Origin: Fistularia commersonii
Taxonomy: Eukaryota > Chordata > Actinopteri > Syngnathiformes > Fistulariidae
Direction of reading: 5' to 3'
DNA: 64,000 nt
Assembly: GCA_037954325.1 (NCBI GenBank)
Contig: JBBMNZ010000002.1
Location: 14,493,679 to 14,557,678, forward strand
Part shown: positions 22,901 through 34,800 of the stretch, piece by piece
Position numbering within the stretch: position 1 is the stretch's first letter
Layout: every line of letters starts with the position of its first letter
The notes under the pieces: model-generated
Told to the model about the DNA's origin: nothing
The model's database searches: none
What the model saw: the letters and a program-made list of their open reading frames with translations, nothing else
Translations under genes and position numbers: made by a program

Positions 22901-23384
22901 GACGTATTTCATAAGCACCAGCTCTCTGTATGCCCTCTTGGCGTGGGTCTGATTTTGAAACGGTCGGCTGAGCTTCTTGATGGCGACATTTCTTTCAAGT
23001 ACTTGGTCATAAGCAGAGCTGAAGAATAAAATGTTGACAGGTTTCGAATTTTCAGTCAACAACCATGACAGAAGAAGGTATTAAGGCATGAGAAACAAAT
23101 ATGCTGTATTACTTCCCTAAATGAAACAGAATCCATAAATAAAGTGTCACACAGTTGATTGGCAAAGATTTATCAGTCATTCTCATGAATGTTCAGGCAA
23201 CAGTGATCCATATCATACTAAAATGGTTTAATACTTAATCCAGATGAGGTTGAAATGCTCACCAGACGATTCCCTGTGCGCCTGAACCGATGGGTCTCAA
23301 GTTCTGGTATCGCTTCAGTACCGTGAATGTCGAGTCTCCAACATCTAAACTGTAGAACTCTCGTTCTCTCTTGTTTTTATTCAT
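16947..23384 (-). CDS. mapk8: Mitogen-activated protein kinase 8 (JNK1)
   Basis: This stress-activated Ser/Thr kinase is activated by MKK4/MKK7 and phosphorylates c-Jun. Coding exons in transcript order: 23384-23263, 23018-22889, 22753-22695, 22578-22440, 21975-21810, then 21101-21030 or 20310-20239, then 19844-19662, 19542-19418, 19332-19269, 18106-18029 and 17122-16947. The total is 1314 nt (437 aa). Numbering matches human JNK1: G-loop GSGAQG 33-38, K55, HRD with D151, DFG 169-171 and activation motif T183-P-Y185. [27 protein letters not shown] and [11 protein letters not shown] fit MAPK8 rather than MAPK9 or MAPK10. The start Met was chosen by alignment with NKNKRERE. The C-tail carries about ten extra residues compared with human. 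Which teleost duplicate (a or b) this is cannot be told. Confidence 0.95.
17111..17127 (-). promoter_or_regulatory. mapk8: Tandem acceptors for p54 and p46 JNK1 ends
   Basis: On the mapk8 strand the last exon is preceded by cccagcacag. Using the second AG starts the exon at 17122 and gives the long tail that ends CCR at 16950. Using the first AG, five bases earlier (exon start 17127), shifts the frame and gives PSPLAQVQQ with a TGA at 17113-17111. That yields a 384-residue kinase, the same length as human JNK1 p46. This is the known JNK 3'-end choice. Confidence 0.85.
18524..18770. mobile_element. TIR-bearing MITE, copy 2 (inverted, truncated)
   Basis: This is homologous over its interior to the MITE at 10254-10541 but in reverse orientation. 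The right TIR is present (ending gagacagtcctg, followed by TA). The outer part of the left TIR is missing. Next to the truncation, at 18447-18465, is accaatttattaggtac, a string I have seen in other fish repeats. It lies in mapk8 intron DNA. Confidence 0.75.
20239..20310 (-). CDS. mapk8: mapk8 alternative exon, beta type
   Basis: A 72-nt exon, entered in phase 1, encoding [13 protein letters not shown] and then [15 protein letters not shown] sites are intact (donor gtatcc). The C-terminal FPGTD matches the JNK1-beta version of kinase subdomains IX-X. It competes with the exon at 21030-21101. Confidence 0.88.
20490..20790 (+). repeat. LINE 3' tail
   Basis: It ends with ggaatttcccctatggggat followed by caataaagtttatcttatctta, the characteristic 3' end of fish CR1/L2-type LINEs. 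It sits in the intron between the two alternative mapk8 exons, antisense to mapk8. There is no coding capacity. Confidence 0.65.
21030..21101 (-). CDS. mapk8: mapk8 alternative exon, alpha type
   Basis: A 72-nt exon of identical length and phase to 20239-20310, encoding [13 protein letters not shown] and then [11 protein letters not shown]. Its last base completes a Tyr codon in the next exon (GRDYIDQW), whereas the beta exon gives His (GTDHIDQW). This matches the human JNK1 alpha/beta pair, which differ in substrate affinity. Confidence 0.88.
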
Positions 23385-23429
23385 CGCAAAATCTTCAATT
23401 ACTGCTTTCTGTGCATCCAAAAATGATCG
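23263..23429 (-). CDS. mapk8: mapk8 first coding exon
   Basis: The acceptor cccacag places the exon start at 23429. The frame is open upstream of the Met at 23384-23382 through to the acceptor, so about 45 bases would be 5' UTR. The coding part encodes [19 protein letters not shown] and the glycine loop, ending in phase 2 at donor gtgagc. Confidence 0.85.
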
Positions 23430-25400
23430 CTGTGGGCATAATGACACACATGCATTCAGGCTTTTTGTGAGCCAATGCTACGGCACAGAAAACACAAGCT
23501 ACAGAGCAGAACAGGAGAAAAGTAGAAAGTCAAATGAAAATCCCACGTCCCCAATGGAAGCGGATTTGGACTTCAAAAATTAAGTGATGGTTAAAATGAG
23601 CTCTTAAAGGAAGCAAAACAATTATCTCGGGAAATACACCCAGCTGGAAGCTGAAATAACAGCGGCGTAGTTAGAAGAGCAGAAAAGGGTCTGCATCGTA
23701 TGAAAGAGTGACCCTACATAGGCAAACCTACAATTTCTCTGTAAATGGTTGTGGATTTGGGCATAAAACAGGAGCTCCAGTACTAATCTTGAAGTTGAGT
23801 GTCCAAGAGCTATGAAATATGTATGTATTACTATCAAATATTTCAGATATTTGATGAGCATTGCTTCGGATAAAAACATCGGCTGAATTAAGTTGTAACA
23901 TTATGAGTCATCAACTAGGGTCATCTATTGAAGAGACTTTACAATTGTAAACATTTTGACAAAAAACATGATTCCCACAGATGGATAAGATAAGAGACTT
24001 TAAAAACAAATACCTGAGGGTTGGCCAAAAAGAAAAAAAACAACCAAAGTTTACAAAAATCCTGCCTGAAATTACTTACCAAAATATCGAGAAATGACAG
24101 GGGGAAATAAACCTAAAATAAGAAAATAAATTATCTTAATCAGAAATCTAGGGACAAAACATTTGTTACTGTTGTTATGTATGTATCTATTTGAAATTTA
24201 AGGTCCTTATTCTCTTCCAATAATGTGATTAGTGTCCCGGATTGTTTTCCATAATCAAGCAGATATCATGATACATATCAACACTGAAAACAAAGCCATC
24301 TAAGTATTTTGATATACCTCTGATGTTGTTTTGTATTAACATGATTATAATCTCCAATGGCATGTTGTGACAGCGAGGCTAATTCATGAGCACAATGTTA
24401 CAGAACAGGTTTGATGTGATTATAAAACCGGTGAAAATCTAAAAAGCAGAACCAGTTGTCTATCCATACTTATATAAGAAGTGAAACCACCATCCTCATT
24501 TTCTCCTCTCTACCGACACAATGTCCATATGGGGTAGAGAACTGCCAGAAAAAAAATGAGTCAGCTCTCCTTCTGTTCCTCTGCCGTCACAAAGACGTAC
24601 ATAACATCCACTTCACTCATAACATTAAAATAGACGTGCCGCTTCTTTTATAGTACAGACATGAGGACAATTAAACATGTCATCGTTGTGATGGCTGGAA
24701 TGATGTGCCGGTGTTCACTGAACATACAGTAATTCATTGCTCTGCTGCCAGCTCATTTTTTGGAATAATGAAAATCCATCTAAATGATTAAGGTCAGGAC
24801 ATCGCAGAGAGAAATGCAGGATAAAAGCTTTAGTAACCCAGCATCTTTGGCTGCCAATATGCATCGATATGAACAGCCCAGCTGTGAAACCACTTGTATC
24901 GATGCTCGCGGCAACGACATGCTGCATCAACAAATTCCTTCTAGATTGAGTGTACAATATTATATTGCAGTTATGTGTCAGCTGCAGTATTTACAAGCGA
25001 TGCAGCAGCCACATCAGGCGGCACCCAGGAGGTCTGGACCTTATAGACGGATTTGAAGGGAAGGAGCTTTAATAAATCTGTGTGCCTGCTACATTCTGCA
25101 AAAGCAGGCACATTCCTAGAGTGCTGTGCCCTCTCAGCACTTAGCTTGGGGAGGGAGGGGGGTCTCCAAACAAGTTGCCTCAGCCTGATCATTCAACGAA
25201 TGACTTCCAGCTCACAGGACAAATCATTTTCATTGCCAGAATAAAAGCAATAGGAGTAACCATGGAAACCAGGCACCGGTTTGTAGGCCAAAAACATGGT
25301 GCAGACAATTACACAGACGCCGAGGAGACGATTAAAACTAATGCATATATGATCCGATGTGTTTTATTAGGATTGGAATAGTATTCAAATGCCATTCAGT
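23430..25400. other. mapk8 5' intron, nothing else seen
   Basis: AT-rich sequence between the first coding exon and the GC-rich promoter domain. No exon with family similarity was found and the short open frames look random. Confidence 0.5.
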
Positions 25401-25880
25401 GTTATTGTTCTGCAGAAGAGTGAGCAAGAGGGATTGGTAAATACGGCTGCTACGTTCAAGGGCCGCTCGGAAAAAAAAGATGCGCGACAAGAGAGAAAAA
25501 GAGCGAAATCCCTCACCGATTGGACCGATCGGTATCGACCTACGAATTATTTCCACAGGATGGCAGCGATAACCTTGCCCCCCCTTCCCCCTCCCCTCCG
25601 TCGTTAAGAACGCCGGTGCCGGGGGTGTGGGGGTGTTCACGGCAGGTCCACGATCTGAGAGAGCACCGGGGCGTGAAAAGGAAGAACGAGAGGCTGCACG
25701 GCGAGGCACGACCGCCGCGATAGTGACAGCCGTGTCGCGATATGACACGGCCCGCGTTCAAAACCACGGTGAGGGCGCAGTCTGTCGCCGCTAAACCGCC
25801 TCCCCACCCCCAACCTCCCGTCTCAACGCCATCGTCGTTTCCGATGTTACCAACCGACACCGGAACGTTTTGGGAGAGAA

Positions 25881-25933
<53 letters not shown>

Positions 25934-26350
25934 GGGGGGGGACTACAATAATATAAGGTACCGAAAACAAGCACGCCCCCCCCTGGGGCAGTGGGGGGTG
26001 GGGGTGGGGGGCGTGCACACGGCGACCCTCCCCCCACGGCTAAACAATAAGCACGTCCGTGGAGCGGAGGTGCGAATCCTCCACTTACCTCCGTCCTCAA
26101 ATCCGGTTATCGATCCCCCCCCCCACCACGCGGTTGCGATCTGCGGCCGAACGTTGGCGGCGGACGTGTGGGTTCGAGTCGCCGGTGGTGGAGAGCGCGT
26201 TATTCCGCTGTGCGTCTTAAAAATACATGACCTCACCCGGGCCGCTTTGCCTACGTTTCCATCCGGCTGCTACTGACAGGCCACGACGCGCAGTGCGCAC
26301 GGGGCATGCGTGTCCGAGGAGCGCGTCACTCACCCACAGACACACCCACC
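25400..26350 (-). promoter_or_regulatory. mapk8: GC-rich mapk8 promoter and candidate exon 1
   Basis: A sharp rise in GC and CpG content. On the minus strand a consensus donor (GGAG followed by gtaagtgg) puts the end of a candidate non-coding first exon at 26089. The transcription start would lie some hundreds of bases further right. The block also carries (TG)n at 25884-25916 fused to a run of 25 G. Long open frames here reflect base composition. Promoter identity is inferred from position. Confidence 0.5.
25884..25941. repeat. (TG)n joined to poly-G
   Basis: About 16 TG units run directly into 25 consecutive G. The G run could form a quadruplex and is prone to replication and sequencing error. 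Confidence 0.95.
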
Positions 26351-26519
26351 AACCCTCAGGCCATCGCTCGCCCTCTATCTGCCTGTTTGTCCTTCCATCA
26401 ATCTATAGGTCTTTAGTATTATTATTGTTATTATTATTACTAGTGTTATTTTTATTATTCATTTATTCTTTCATTTATCTATTTTCTAGAGTAAAGGGTG
26501 TGTGTATGTATGCAGACAC

Positions 26520-26520
<1 letters not shown>

Positions 26521-26606
<86 letters not shown>
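26521..26606. repeat. (GATA)n microsatellite
   Basis: About 21 uninterrupted GATA units between the two GC-rich blocks. Likely polymorphic. Confidence 0.97.
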
Positions 26607-27299
26607 CGAACATTTTCCATGTATAATTCCCGTTACCATGCAGTGGCTCCTACTGAGGGTTTGAGTTGTATTTTATTTGTAGATATAGAAAAGGGCCTTG
26701 TCCAGCTTCCCTCATATGACGACTATTATGATTTTCTCTCTCTCTCCTTATTATCTCCCAAGCACTTTAATGCTGTTGCAGAAACAACAACATTTAATAC
26801 CTCTGCCATTAATCTTGACTGGCATGAGATATTTCTAAGCCGTCCTGTGACTATTGATAGGAAATAGCAGAACTTGAATATAGGACTGTTACTATCTAGA
26901 AAACTAGATTATCCTTAAATTATCTTAAGAACTCAGATTGTTTAGAGGAGTAAAAACAGCAACATAGCACGTTCGCAAGTATATAGTTTTGAATTGTGTG
27001 GCAATTGTTGTAATTTATATTAGGGAATTGAAATCGCTTGGTTGAATAAAAGAACACATCATTTCTTTATAGACCAGGTTGGGAAATTGCGGATCATTTC
27101 CGGAGTGAAAGTCGTGAAGGTTGTGTCTATTTCCTGGGGGGGTGCAGCTGCAGTGATAAGTCATCGTTTCTGTAATGTTTGTCATTGTAAGGTTGAAAAT
27201 ATATCTTATAAAATGAAATAAAAACCAGTCCGAGATGGAAACTATGGGATAGTTTTGAGGGGGGGGGCGACCACACACAGTTCATCCATCATGTCTTTC

Positions 27300-28138
27300 C
27301 CGCAGCAGCGACGCGGTGCAGCTCGGAATCGAAGTAAAACACGTTAGTCCGGCGCCGGATTGCGAACCCACTTGAAGACCCCCCCCCCTTCCCCGGATGG
27401 CTGCGTGTCTTGACCCACTCGTGTCCCTCCGCAGACCCCCCCCCCCCCCCCTGCCTGTCCCGCGGAGACGCGCAGCGCGCAGCGGACCCGCGTGAACGAG
27501 CGTCCCGTAACCGACCCCCGCGGCTGCGCGGGACTACGGTTTCTTACCCCGTGTTCCAGGAGCGCCCGCAGTGTTAAAACCATCGTGGGTGGGTGGTGGT
27601 GGGGAGATAGAGAGATAGAGAGAGAGAGAAAGCGGCAGGACGGCAGCAGGCCACGGTCCACGCTCCTCCGTCCTCCCCGGGGCTTCTCCGCAGCGCGTCG
27701 GCCCACCGGAGCGAGACGATCCGCCGCGCCTTCGGGCGTCGGACGGATTAGTCAAATCGGTGCAGGTGATCTCAGCGCTCCGCCCGCTGCTGGAGGCTCT
27801 GACTTGTCGCTGTCAAACCGCGTGTCTGATCCTATTAAGACTTTTAAAGCCAGAGGCTAAGAATAGCGACAATTACAGCAAGAAGAAGGGGGGCGGGGGG
27901 TGGGAGAAAAAAGTTTCAGATCCTTTAACGCAGCGCTGGCGGAGAGAGGATGAGGAGGATGGGGCACCATTTCTAGTCCAGATATCGGATGAAGGTAACC
28001 TGGCAGAGCGGAGCATCTGGTACCGAGAGGACGGCAAAGCAGAGCAGAGCAGCAATGCGATGACCGGAGGGATTATTCTGGAGCCCCGAGGATAATACAA
28101 AGAATCAGACCGCTGACACAGGTTACATATGTTACCAG
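27300..28138 (+). promoter_or_regulatory. GC-rich promoter and candidate exon 1 of the phosphatase
   Basis: A second CpG-rich block with several C runs and a GA-rich stretch. On the plus strand a donor at 28139 (TTACCAG followed by gtaatg) could end a non-coding first exon. It would be spliced to an acceptor near 30328, just before the Met at 30353. With the mapk8 block it forms a divergent promoter domain. The assignment is inferred. Confidence 0.4.
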
Positions 28139-28462
28139 GTAATGCGTCCACCTCTCGACGCTTCTTCATCGTCTTCCTCCTCAGCGCAGGATAGTTTGGC
28201 TGAATTTACGTGGGTATTTTGCATCCATTGTCTGTCATCATCCCGGCCTGTAAGGAAGAGAAATCTGCCCCAGTGGCATTTGTTGCCACTGATCTTATCT
28301 TTGGAGGACACATAGCTATCTTTTATTAGGCATATATGGGACCTTGATAAAAGTATGTTGATGGTGTCCTTACATTCCCAAACTAATGGGTCTGTATCTT
28401 TTATTTGTAAAGTCACGATGTGGAGGATAAAGAACCTGTTATGTCAATGGACCCATGAAGGA

Positions 28463-28566
<104 letters not shown>

Positions 28567-29556
28567 AGGGTAACCTCACATTGGCTCAAGCTGGCTCAAG
28601 GAAGTGATAAGGCATCTCACTGTGAAACCAATCTCATGTATGCTACCTACTTTATTGAAAATGTCAAAGTAAGTGTCATGCCAGCTTGGAAGAGCAGAGA
28701 CCACCTTATCAATATTTTTTTCCCAGAGGGAAAGTTACACACATACACACACACACAGACACACACAGACAATTACATTTACACTTTGAAACCGCTAAGT
28801 ACAACCACTGTTTGAGCTGCTGGCCTCCAAACAGATAGTCCGGAGATGTTGGTGTTAATGCCTTTCCTCACAGGCAGTGTTGAGGGCAGGTAACAAGCTT
28901 GCTTCTCTGGACTAAGACTTCCTCTGCCCCTTCGATGTGAGATGCTATTTACCGTGAACGCCATCGTTCTTTTTCCTTTTCCTTCCAAATGAATGTTGAT
29001 ACTGTATTTAATGGTATGCCGGAGCGTGCTCACGATGCTGTGGCTTCGCACCTGTAGACAGAAAGCAATTCGCACATGTCCAGATGGATGTAAATAGCTG
29101 GCAAAGTGCCCTTTCTCCTGTTCATACCGTAGATGAACAAACAGAAATACAAGCGTTCTGTTTTTTCTTATGGCCGATTGCAAGTCCTTACTGTTACCCT
29201 CCACAGTGATGTCACATGTATAAGATTCTTCCTCATGAGTCTTTTCTTAAAAAAAAAAAACTGCTTTCTTGCTTTCTTGGAATACACTCATTTTGATCCA
29301 ACAGATGCTTCATCGATTTTCATGATCATGCACTTTTCTTGGGGTAAGGTTTTACATAACAGCCCATAGCTACCCCCCCCCCCCCCCCCATACATCATGG
29401 GGTCATATGAGACACGTTGGTCTTCCAAAAATATAGTGCATAGCTGTTGGACCATCGAAGGTTCATGCAATAATTATTTAATGTCTCTCTGCCAATGGCG
29501 TGCAATGTCACCGGTCAACCAAGTAAGGGCATTTAGCTAAATTAGTTTAGTGCGTA

Positions 29557-29697
29557 TGTCTGTGGAGGTTCTCAGTCATCCAGGTCATGGTCAGTTCTTG
29601 TCAAAATCTTGTTATCGTAGCAACTGGACTGAGTTCAGTACAAAACAGAAGAAGCCTCTTGGACGAAACATCTTCAAGAGAAGAAAGTCCAGTTGTT
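29557..29697 (+). repeat. Interspersed repeat, copy 1
   Basis: It contains tctcagtcatccaggtcatg, caactggactgag and gcctcttggacgaaacatct, a recurring fish repeat motif. An inverted, diverged copy lies at 39318-39438. Confidence 0.65.
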
Positions 29698-30352
29698 ACA
29701 ATAAGAAGACTTTGCCAAGTTTAGTGCAGACAAACCCCCTCTTTTTGACAGAAATAAAATTAGTCACCATACTTGTACTTATCTTGGTTTAAGATTTTTA
29801 ACATTGGCAAGTCTGAATGCTAGTACTTACACTTACAATTGATGTAAACCTTTTTAAAAGTAAGTGAGCTCTGTTATTGTTATTATCTTCTTTCTGCCAT
29901 CTTAGATTTCATTCGTAATCTGTGACAACAAACATACATGGGATCATGACACAGTCAGAAGGCTTCTTGAACCACAGCTATCTCAGAAGTGTCCTTGGGT
30001 CAGAAGAAAGCCTATTATGACCTGGGCGGAGCAGAGAGCAACTGGCAACGCGACTAATGGATTGAGATAATCTAGTCAGACTGATACGAAGGACGGTCTT
30101 TCTCAGCAAAGTTTCTCAGAACTATTCAACATAATTGTCTTTGCTGACAAGATACCGTTGACAAGTTTGGACAGGAGTCATCTCCTCACAGTGGGCTGTT
30201 AGGATCAAGTGAAGGGTGAATGACAGAACAACCATGAACAGAGTAAACACGTGTTCTCATACCACTGCACTGTGCGTACAAACGTATATGCTATCTTTCA
30301 CTACTACTGTTGGTGTTTCCATGTTTAGGTACCTGCTTGGAATGTGTGCAGG

Positions 30353-31897
30353 ATGAGCAGCACGTTCGTTACACTAGCTGAGGTGTTGGAGGCACGAAGG
30401 GGACCTCTGCTGGAGGAGGAGGTCTGGTCCTTGTTGCTTGGCACTGCGGAGTCTTTAATGGATGTGTCCATTAAGGGTGAGCCACTTTAATAGTATCCTC
30501 TCCTGGTTACCTGTCCTAAAGCAGATACCTTACTGTTGTGATGTAAATGTAAATGTCTGGATATATCTCGCTGTACATCTGTACCACTCGCTTACACCAT
30601 TTCTAAATAAGCAGTATCATTGATGTTCTATGTGTTTCCCCCCTTTTTTCAGGCCACAACAGTATGTGTAATATCATAAGCCCCACCTCCTTGCTGCTGT
30701 CAGCCACTGGCACCTTAGCATTTAAGAACTGTGGCCTATCAGATGAGGTATCCACCTTCACTGCTCCGGAGATGCTGCAGGGCCGTGCCAGCTCAACTAA
30801 ACCTGCCATAGAGAGGGTCAGTTCAAACATCCTCAAGCAGAACTCATAGATGCCGATGCAAGATTCTGCAGACTCTGTGTGGATGCATCTGCTTCCCTTG
30901 TTTCTCACGTGTATCAGGATGTGTCAGGCTCTGGAAGAGTTAAGCATGCCATCTAGTGGCTGAGTGCAGAGACATTTCTCCAGGATGCTACGCTTCAGCA
31001 GCTCCCCTGTTTTAACACTGGGGAGAAGTGCAAAACATACTTTATTGATGTAAAAAAAAAAAAAAAAAAAAAAAATGAATACCCATACACAACTTAAAAA
31101 TATCAAATTTGTGTTGAGTGCCTGATAGATACAACTTTAAAGTGACAAGAATTGATCCCAACAGCTTATATCCCAAAGCCGAACCAAAGTACACCATGAG
31201 TAAGCCATCATTTTGAGATGAATTGTGCTGTGTTCATTTTAAAGAAGTTAAACTTAACATCCGAATGCCTCACGTCTGTCATAATAGTCCACAATTTCTC
31301 AATGATTTCCTTTTATTACTGTATCTATGTCTTTGCATTTATCTGGAATCGATTCTGTTGTCGCAGATGCTGGTGTATTCACTTGGTATGACTCTCTACT
31401 GGTCAGTTGATTTTCACCTACCTCAAAATCAGGTGGGTTCATTCGATTAAAATTTTACCTTTTTATATGGAAAAATATTCAGTCACCATATTCCTACTTG
31501 TATTTCATGGTCTCTGTCCACGGCAGCCTGTCCAGTTAAGCGATCATCTTAACAGCCTTCTCCTCAGCATGTGTGAGGACGTCTCCCATCGCAGGGTAAA
31601 CCTCAGCTCCATTCTTGAAGCGTGTGAATCTCAGCACCGGGCCTCCATCCTGCCTCCTCCCGCCAACATCATCAAACAGCTGGTGGAGGAGGTCTTCCAT
31701 GAGTCAGTGAGTCTAGATACGTCACTGTCTTCTTTTCAGTCTGCAGTCTTTCTGTCAGCATCAAATGTAACCCTTAAATGTTTATCAGATATGTCCTAAA
31801 AAAATGTTATTTGTTTGTAAGATGGATCATGGCTGTCTGCCAGAGAGCACCATCCCTCTGAGTGGCAGGAGTCAGATGATCAGAGAGCGACTTCATG
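30353..31897 (+). CDS. frmpd2/ptpn20: Phosphatase exons 1-5: KIND domain
   Basis: Exons 30353-30476, 30653-30816, 31367-31432, 31527-31706 and 31822-31897. The Met at 30353 begins MSSTFVTLAEVLEARRGPL, matching the start of PTPN13-type KIND domains. Further hallmarks are FTAPEML, VYSLGMTLYW, LSDHLNSLLLSMCEDV and the closing helix MIRERLHG. KIND is a non-catalytic module derived from the kinase C-lobe that mediates protein contacts. An acceptor near 30328 suggests a spliced 5' UTR. Confidence 0.88.
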
Positions 31898-34800
31898 GTG
31901 AGCGAGCCGCTTTGATTTTTAAAAAGTGTGTGTTCTGTAAGTAGTTTTAAGTAGTAGTAATTCAAGTAGTACCCACAGCACCAAACAAACAGCGATCAAA
32001 ATGGCATCCTCGATTCTTTTGTCGTGCAACAGAGCAGATTTTGATCCTTGTGGTGATTTTATCTCATATCCTTCCTTGTAGCAAAGTGATGCGGGAGAAC
32101 AAGGCAGCACCTTAAGTCAAAAATAGCTGTCACTATTGGTATTATTTCCATAATAAATCCTGCATCCACATTACTCCGGTCCCTCTGCCAAGTTTTTTCT
32201 CTGCTCTGTTCCCAGGCAAAAGTAAGCAACATACTGTACATTTATTTGTCACAATCTACATATTTAGTTACTGGCAGCATCCAGGTCAACAGGATTAAAT
32301 TCTTAACCTAAAGCAAGTTCAGGATTAGGCCGTTGTGAGAGCCAATAATCGGATATCGAATGTGGATGGTCTAGGCTAAAACCTCTTGCCTCGCTTCTTT
32401 CCAAACATCACAGAAGGGAGCACGTAGACTAACAAGGATCAGACTGTCATCTTTCATCTCGTACCTTGTTGACAGGAAAGAGAGGGCCATTTTCGGACTT
32501 CAGCGAAGTGACTTCAGCCGAAGGAAGACGATACTCAACTGACTCTGACTCCAAGTCAGGTATGTTCTGTACGTAGCTGAATCCTCTCAGTTTCTACCGT
32601 AAAAATATTGAATTATATGTTGCGTATTGAAATGCAATGTTCCCTGCTATGTTAATGTCTTGTCTGAGTTTATTCATTCATTTATTCATTTTAATTGGAG
32701 CTCTAAAACTCATTTGCTTGTTTTTACATCTGATTTCAAGGGAGTTTACCTCAGAGATCTTGGAAACACAGACCAAGGAGTTCCCCTACAACTTTGTACC
32801 AATCCTCCTTGGATAGGCATGTATCATTTTAGCACATACACACACGCTCATCAAACAGACCATTTTTATTTGGAGTTTTGGGAGTTTGAGCCAATGTGTT
32901 TTCTTTGCATGTTAATATTACTGACTTCATCTGTGCCTAATTTCTTCCCGTCTTACTTTCCTGACCTATTTTGAGGGGACACCACATTGCATCAGAGTTT
33001 TAACTTTTGGTTTGCGTACACGATTCGTTTAACTCTTGCTGCTCAGAATACCAAGGAGGGGGCACCGCAGGGACAGCAACTGCAGTTGGCTTGGTAGGAG
33101 TCCCCATCATGAAATTTCTCCCAAGACATCAGGCAGGTCTCAAAGTCCCTCCATCACCTTCAGTGAGTCCTCACTCAGCCTGAGCCAGAAGAAAGCCAAG
33201 GTGAGAAAAGAACAATACATTGGAGTGCAAACAGACACACATGTGAGGTTCCTGAATGTTTTTCATGAGTCTGAAATAGCATTTGAATGTAAAATCTGAA
33301 GCGAATCACTTTTATTCTAGGCAGCTGCGTGGTATTGATTTCTTGAACATAGATACTTTTTTTAGCCCCAAGTGCAGATAAGCTTTAAAATACATTATGA
33401 CATCAGATAGAAATGAATTCACAAAAGACAATGGGATTTCTTGCTGTAAAAAAAGGAAATGTTTCCTTGCCAGGCTTTGGGACCTGAGTTCATCAGGATG
33501 CCAGATGAGCAGCACATTGTTCTTGAACTTCCAGGATCTATTGTGGTAATGTCTGTTCCCCTTTCTATCACTCCCTATCAGACGGTGCATTCTCACAGTT
33601 TCTTGCATACTGAACCATAAGCATTTACATAGTTGTGTGTATATTGCATTGTGTGCGAGCATGCACCTGTGTATGAATGTTTGTGCATTCATTAATGCTG
33701 TATTTAATGCTTTTCTGTATTTTTTCTTTGTCCACGTGTCCCCCTGCAGTCTAAAAAGGGACGCTCGTGTTCCTCTCTGAGAGAAGTGACTGTGGTTCTG
33801 CCAAACGGACAGTTTGTCGTGGTCCGCTGTGACATTAAGTCAAGGGCAAGGGATGTTTTTGACATGGTGGTCGCTCACGCAAACTTAGTGGAGCACTTCT
33901 ACTTTGGCCTGGCCTTTCTAGATGGTATGAGGGCATATTATGTTATCACTAATTTATCTTGTACATTAGGTATATTCAAAATGGAATCAAATTCTAAAAT
34001 ATCCATGTTATAGGAATATCACATATGAACGGAGGGATTGCATGTACATATAATACTTGACTACATAACTTTGTATACATACTGTTCTCATTTTATTGTT
34101 GTTTTTTGCCTCGTATTTGGTGTAAAAGAAGCTTTTCTTTATTACTCTGCAGATGATGAATATTTCTTCTTGGACAACGAAACAAAAATCTCTAAAGTGG
34201 CTCCTGATAGTTGGAAAAAAGGGCAGATATCCTCCTTTTTGGTGTTTCTTCGAGTGAAATTTTTTGTTGATGACATGTCCTTTATATTGTAAGTATTGCA
34301 TATGAAATGATTAAACAGTGCATCTTTGCCTACTTTCTAGAAAAGTTGATCCTCCTCTCTTATTGTTTTCCTTTCAAGGCACAGACTAACACGTCACCAG
34401 TACTACTTACAATTGCGTAAGGATATCTTGGAGGACAAGCTTTACTGTAATGAGGAGACAGGCTTATTTCTGGCTGCTCTTGCTCTACAAGCTGAGTTTG
34501 GGGATTACATGCCTGAGGTACTGTGGGGAAGAAAAGAAAAATGTTCTTTTAACATATTTGTATGTTAGGCTCATCTTTCAGTGCATGACAATGGGTACGT
34601 TTGTCTGTTTGTGTGTGTTGCAGTTGTACGGCAAAAATTATTACCAGCCAGAGCACTACGTATCAAAAAGGATGCTAGAGAAGTTGGCTTTACCAAACGT
34701 GAAAGAAGAGTTACCAAGACTCCATGCAAGTCACGCTCAGTTACTGCCTGAGGAGGCAGAGACAGAGTACCTGAAGGTACCGATGTAGCGATACATCCAC

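Noticed and set aside
26521..26606. Regular tandem repeat that could suggest a CRISPR-like array
   Set aside because: It is a simple (GATA)n microsatellite with no spacers, in a vertebrate genome.
25540..28170. Several frames above 90 codons on both strands in the GC-rich domain
   Set aside because: They overlap one another, are Pro/Arg/Gly-rich because of base composition and homopolymers, and show no family motif.
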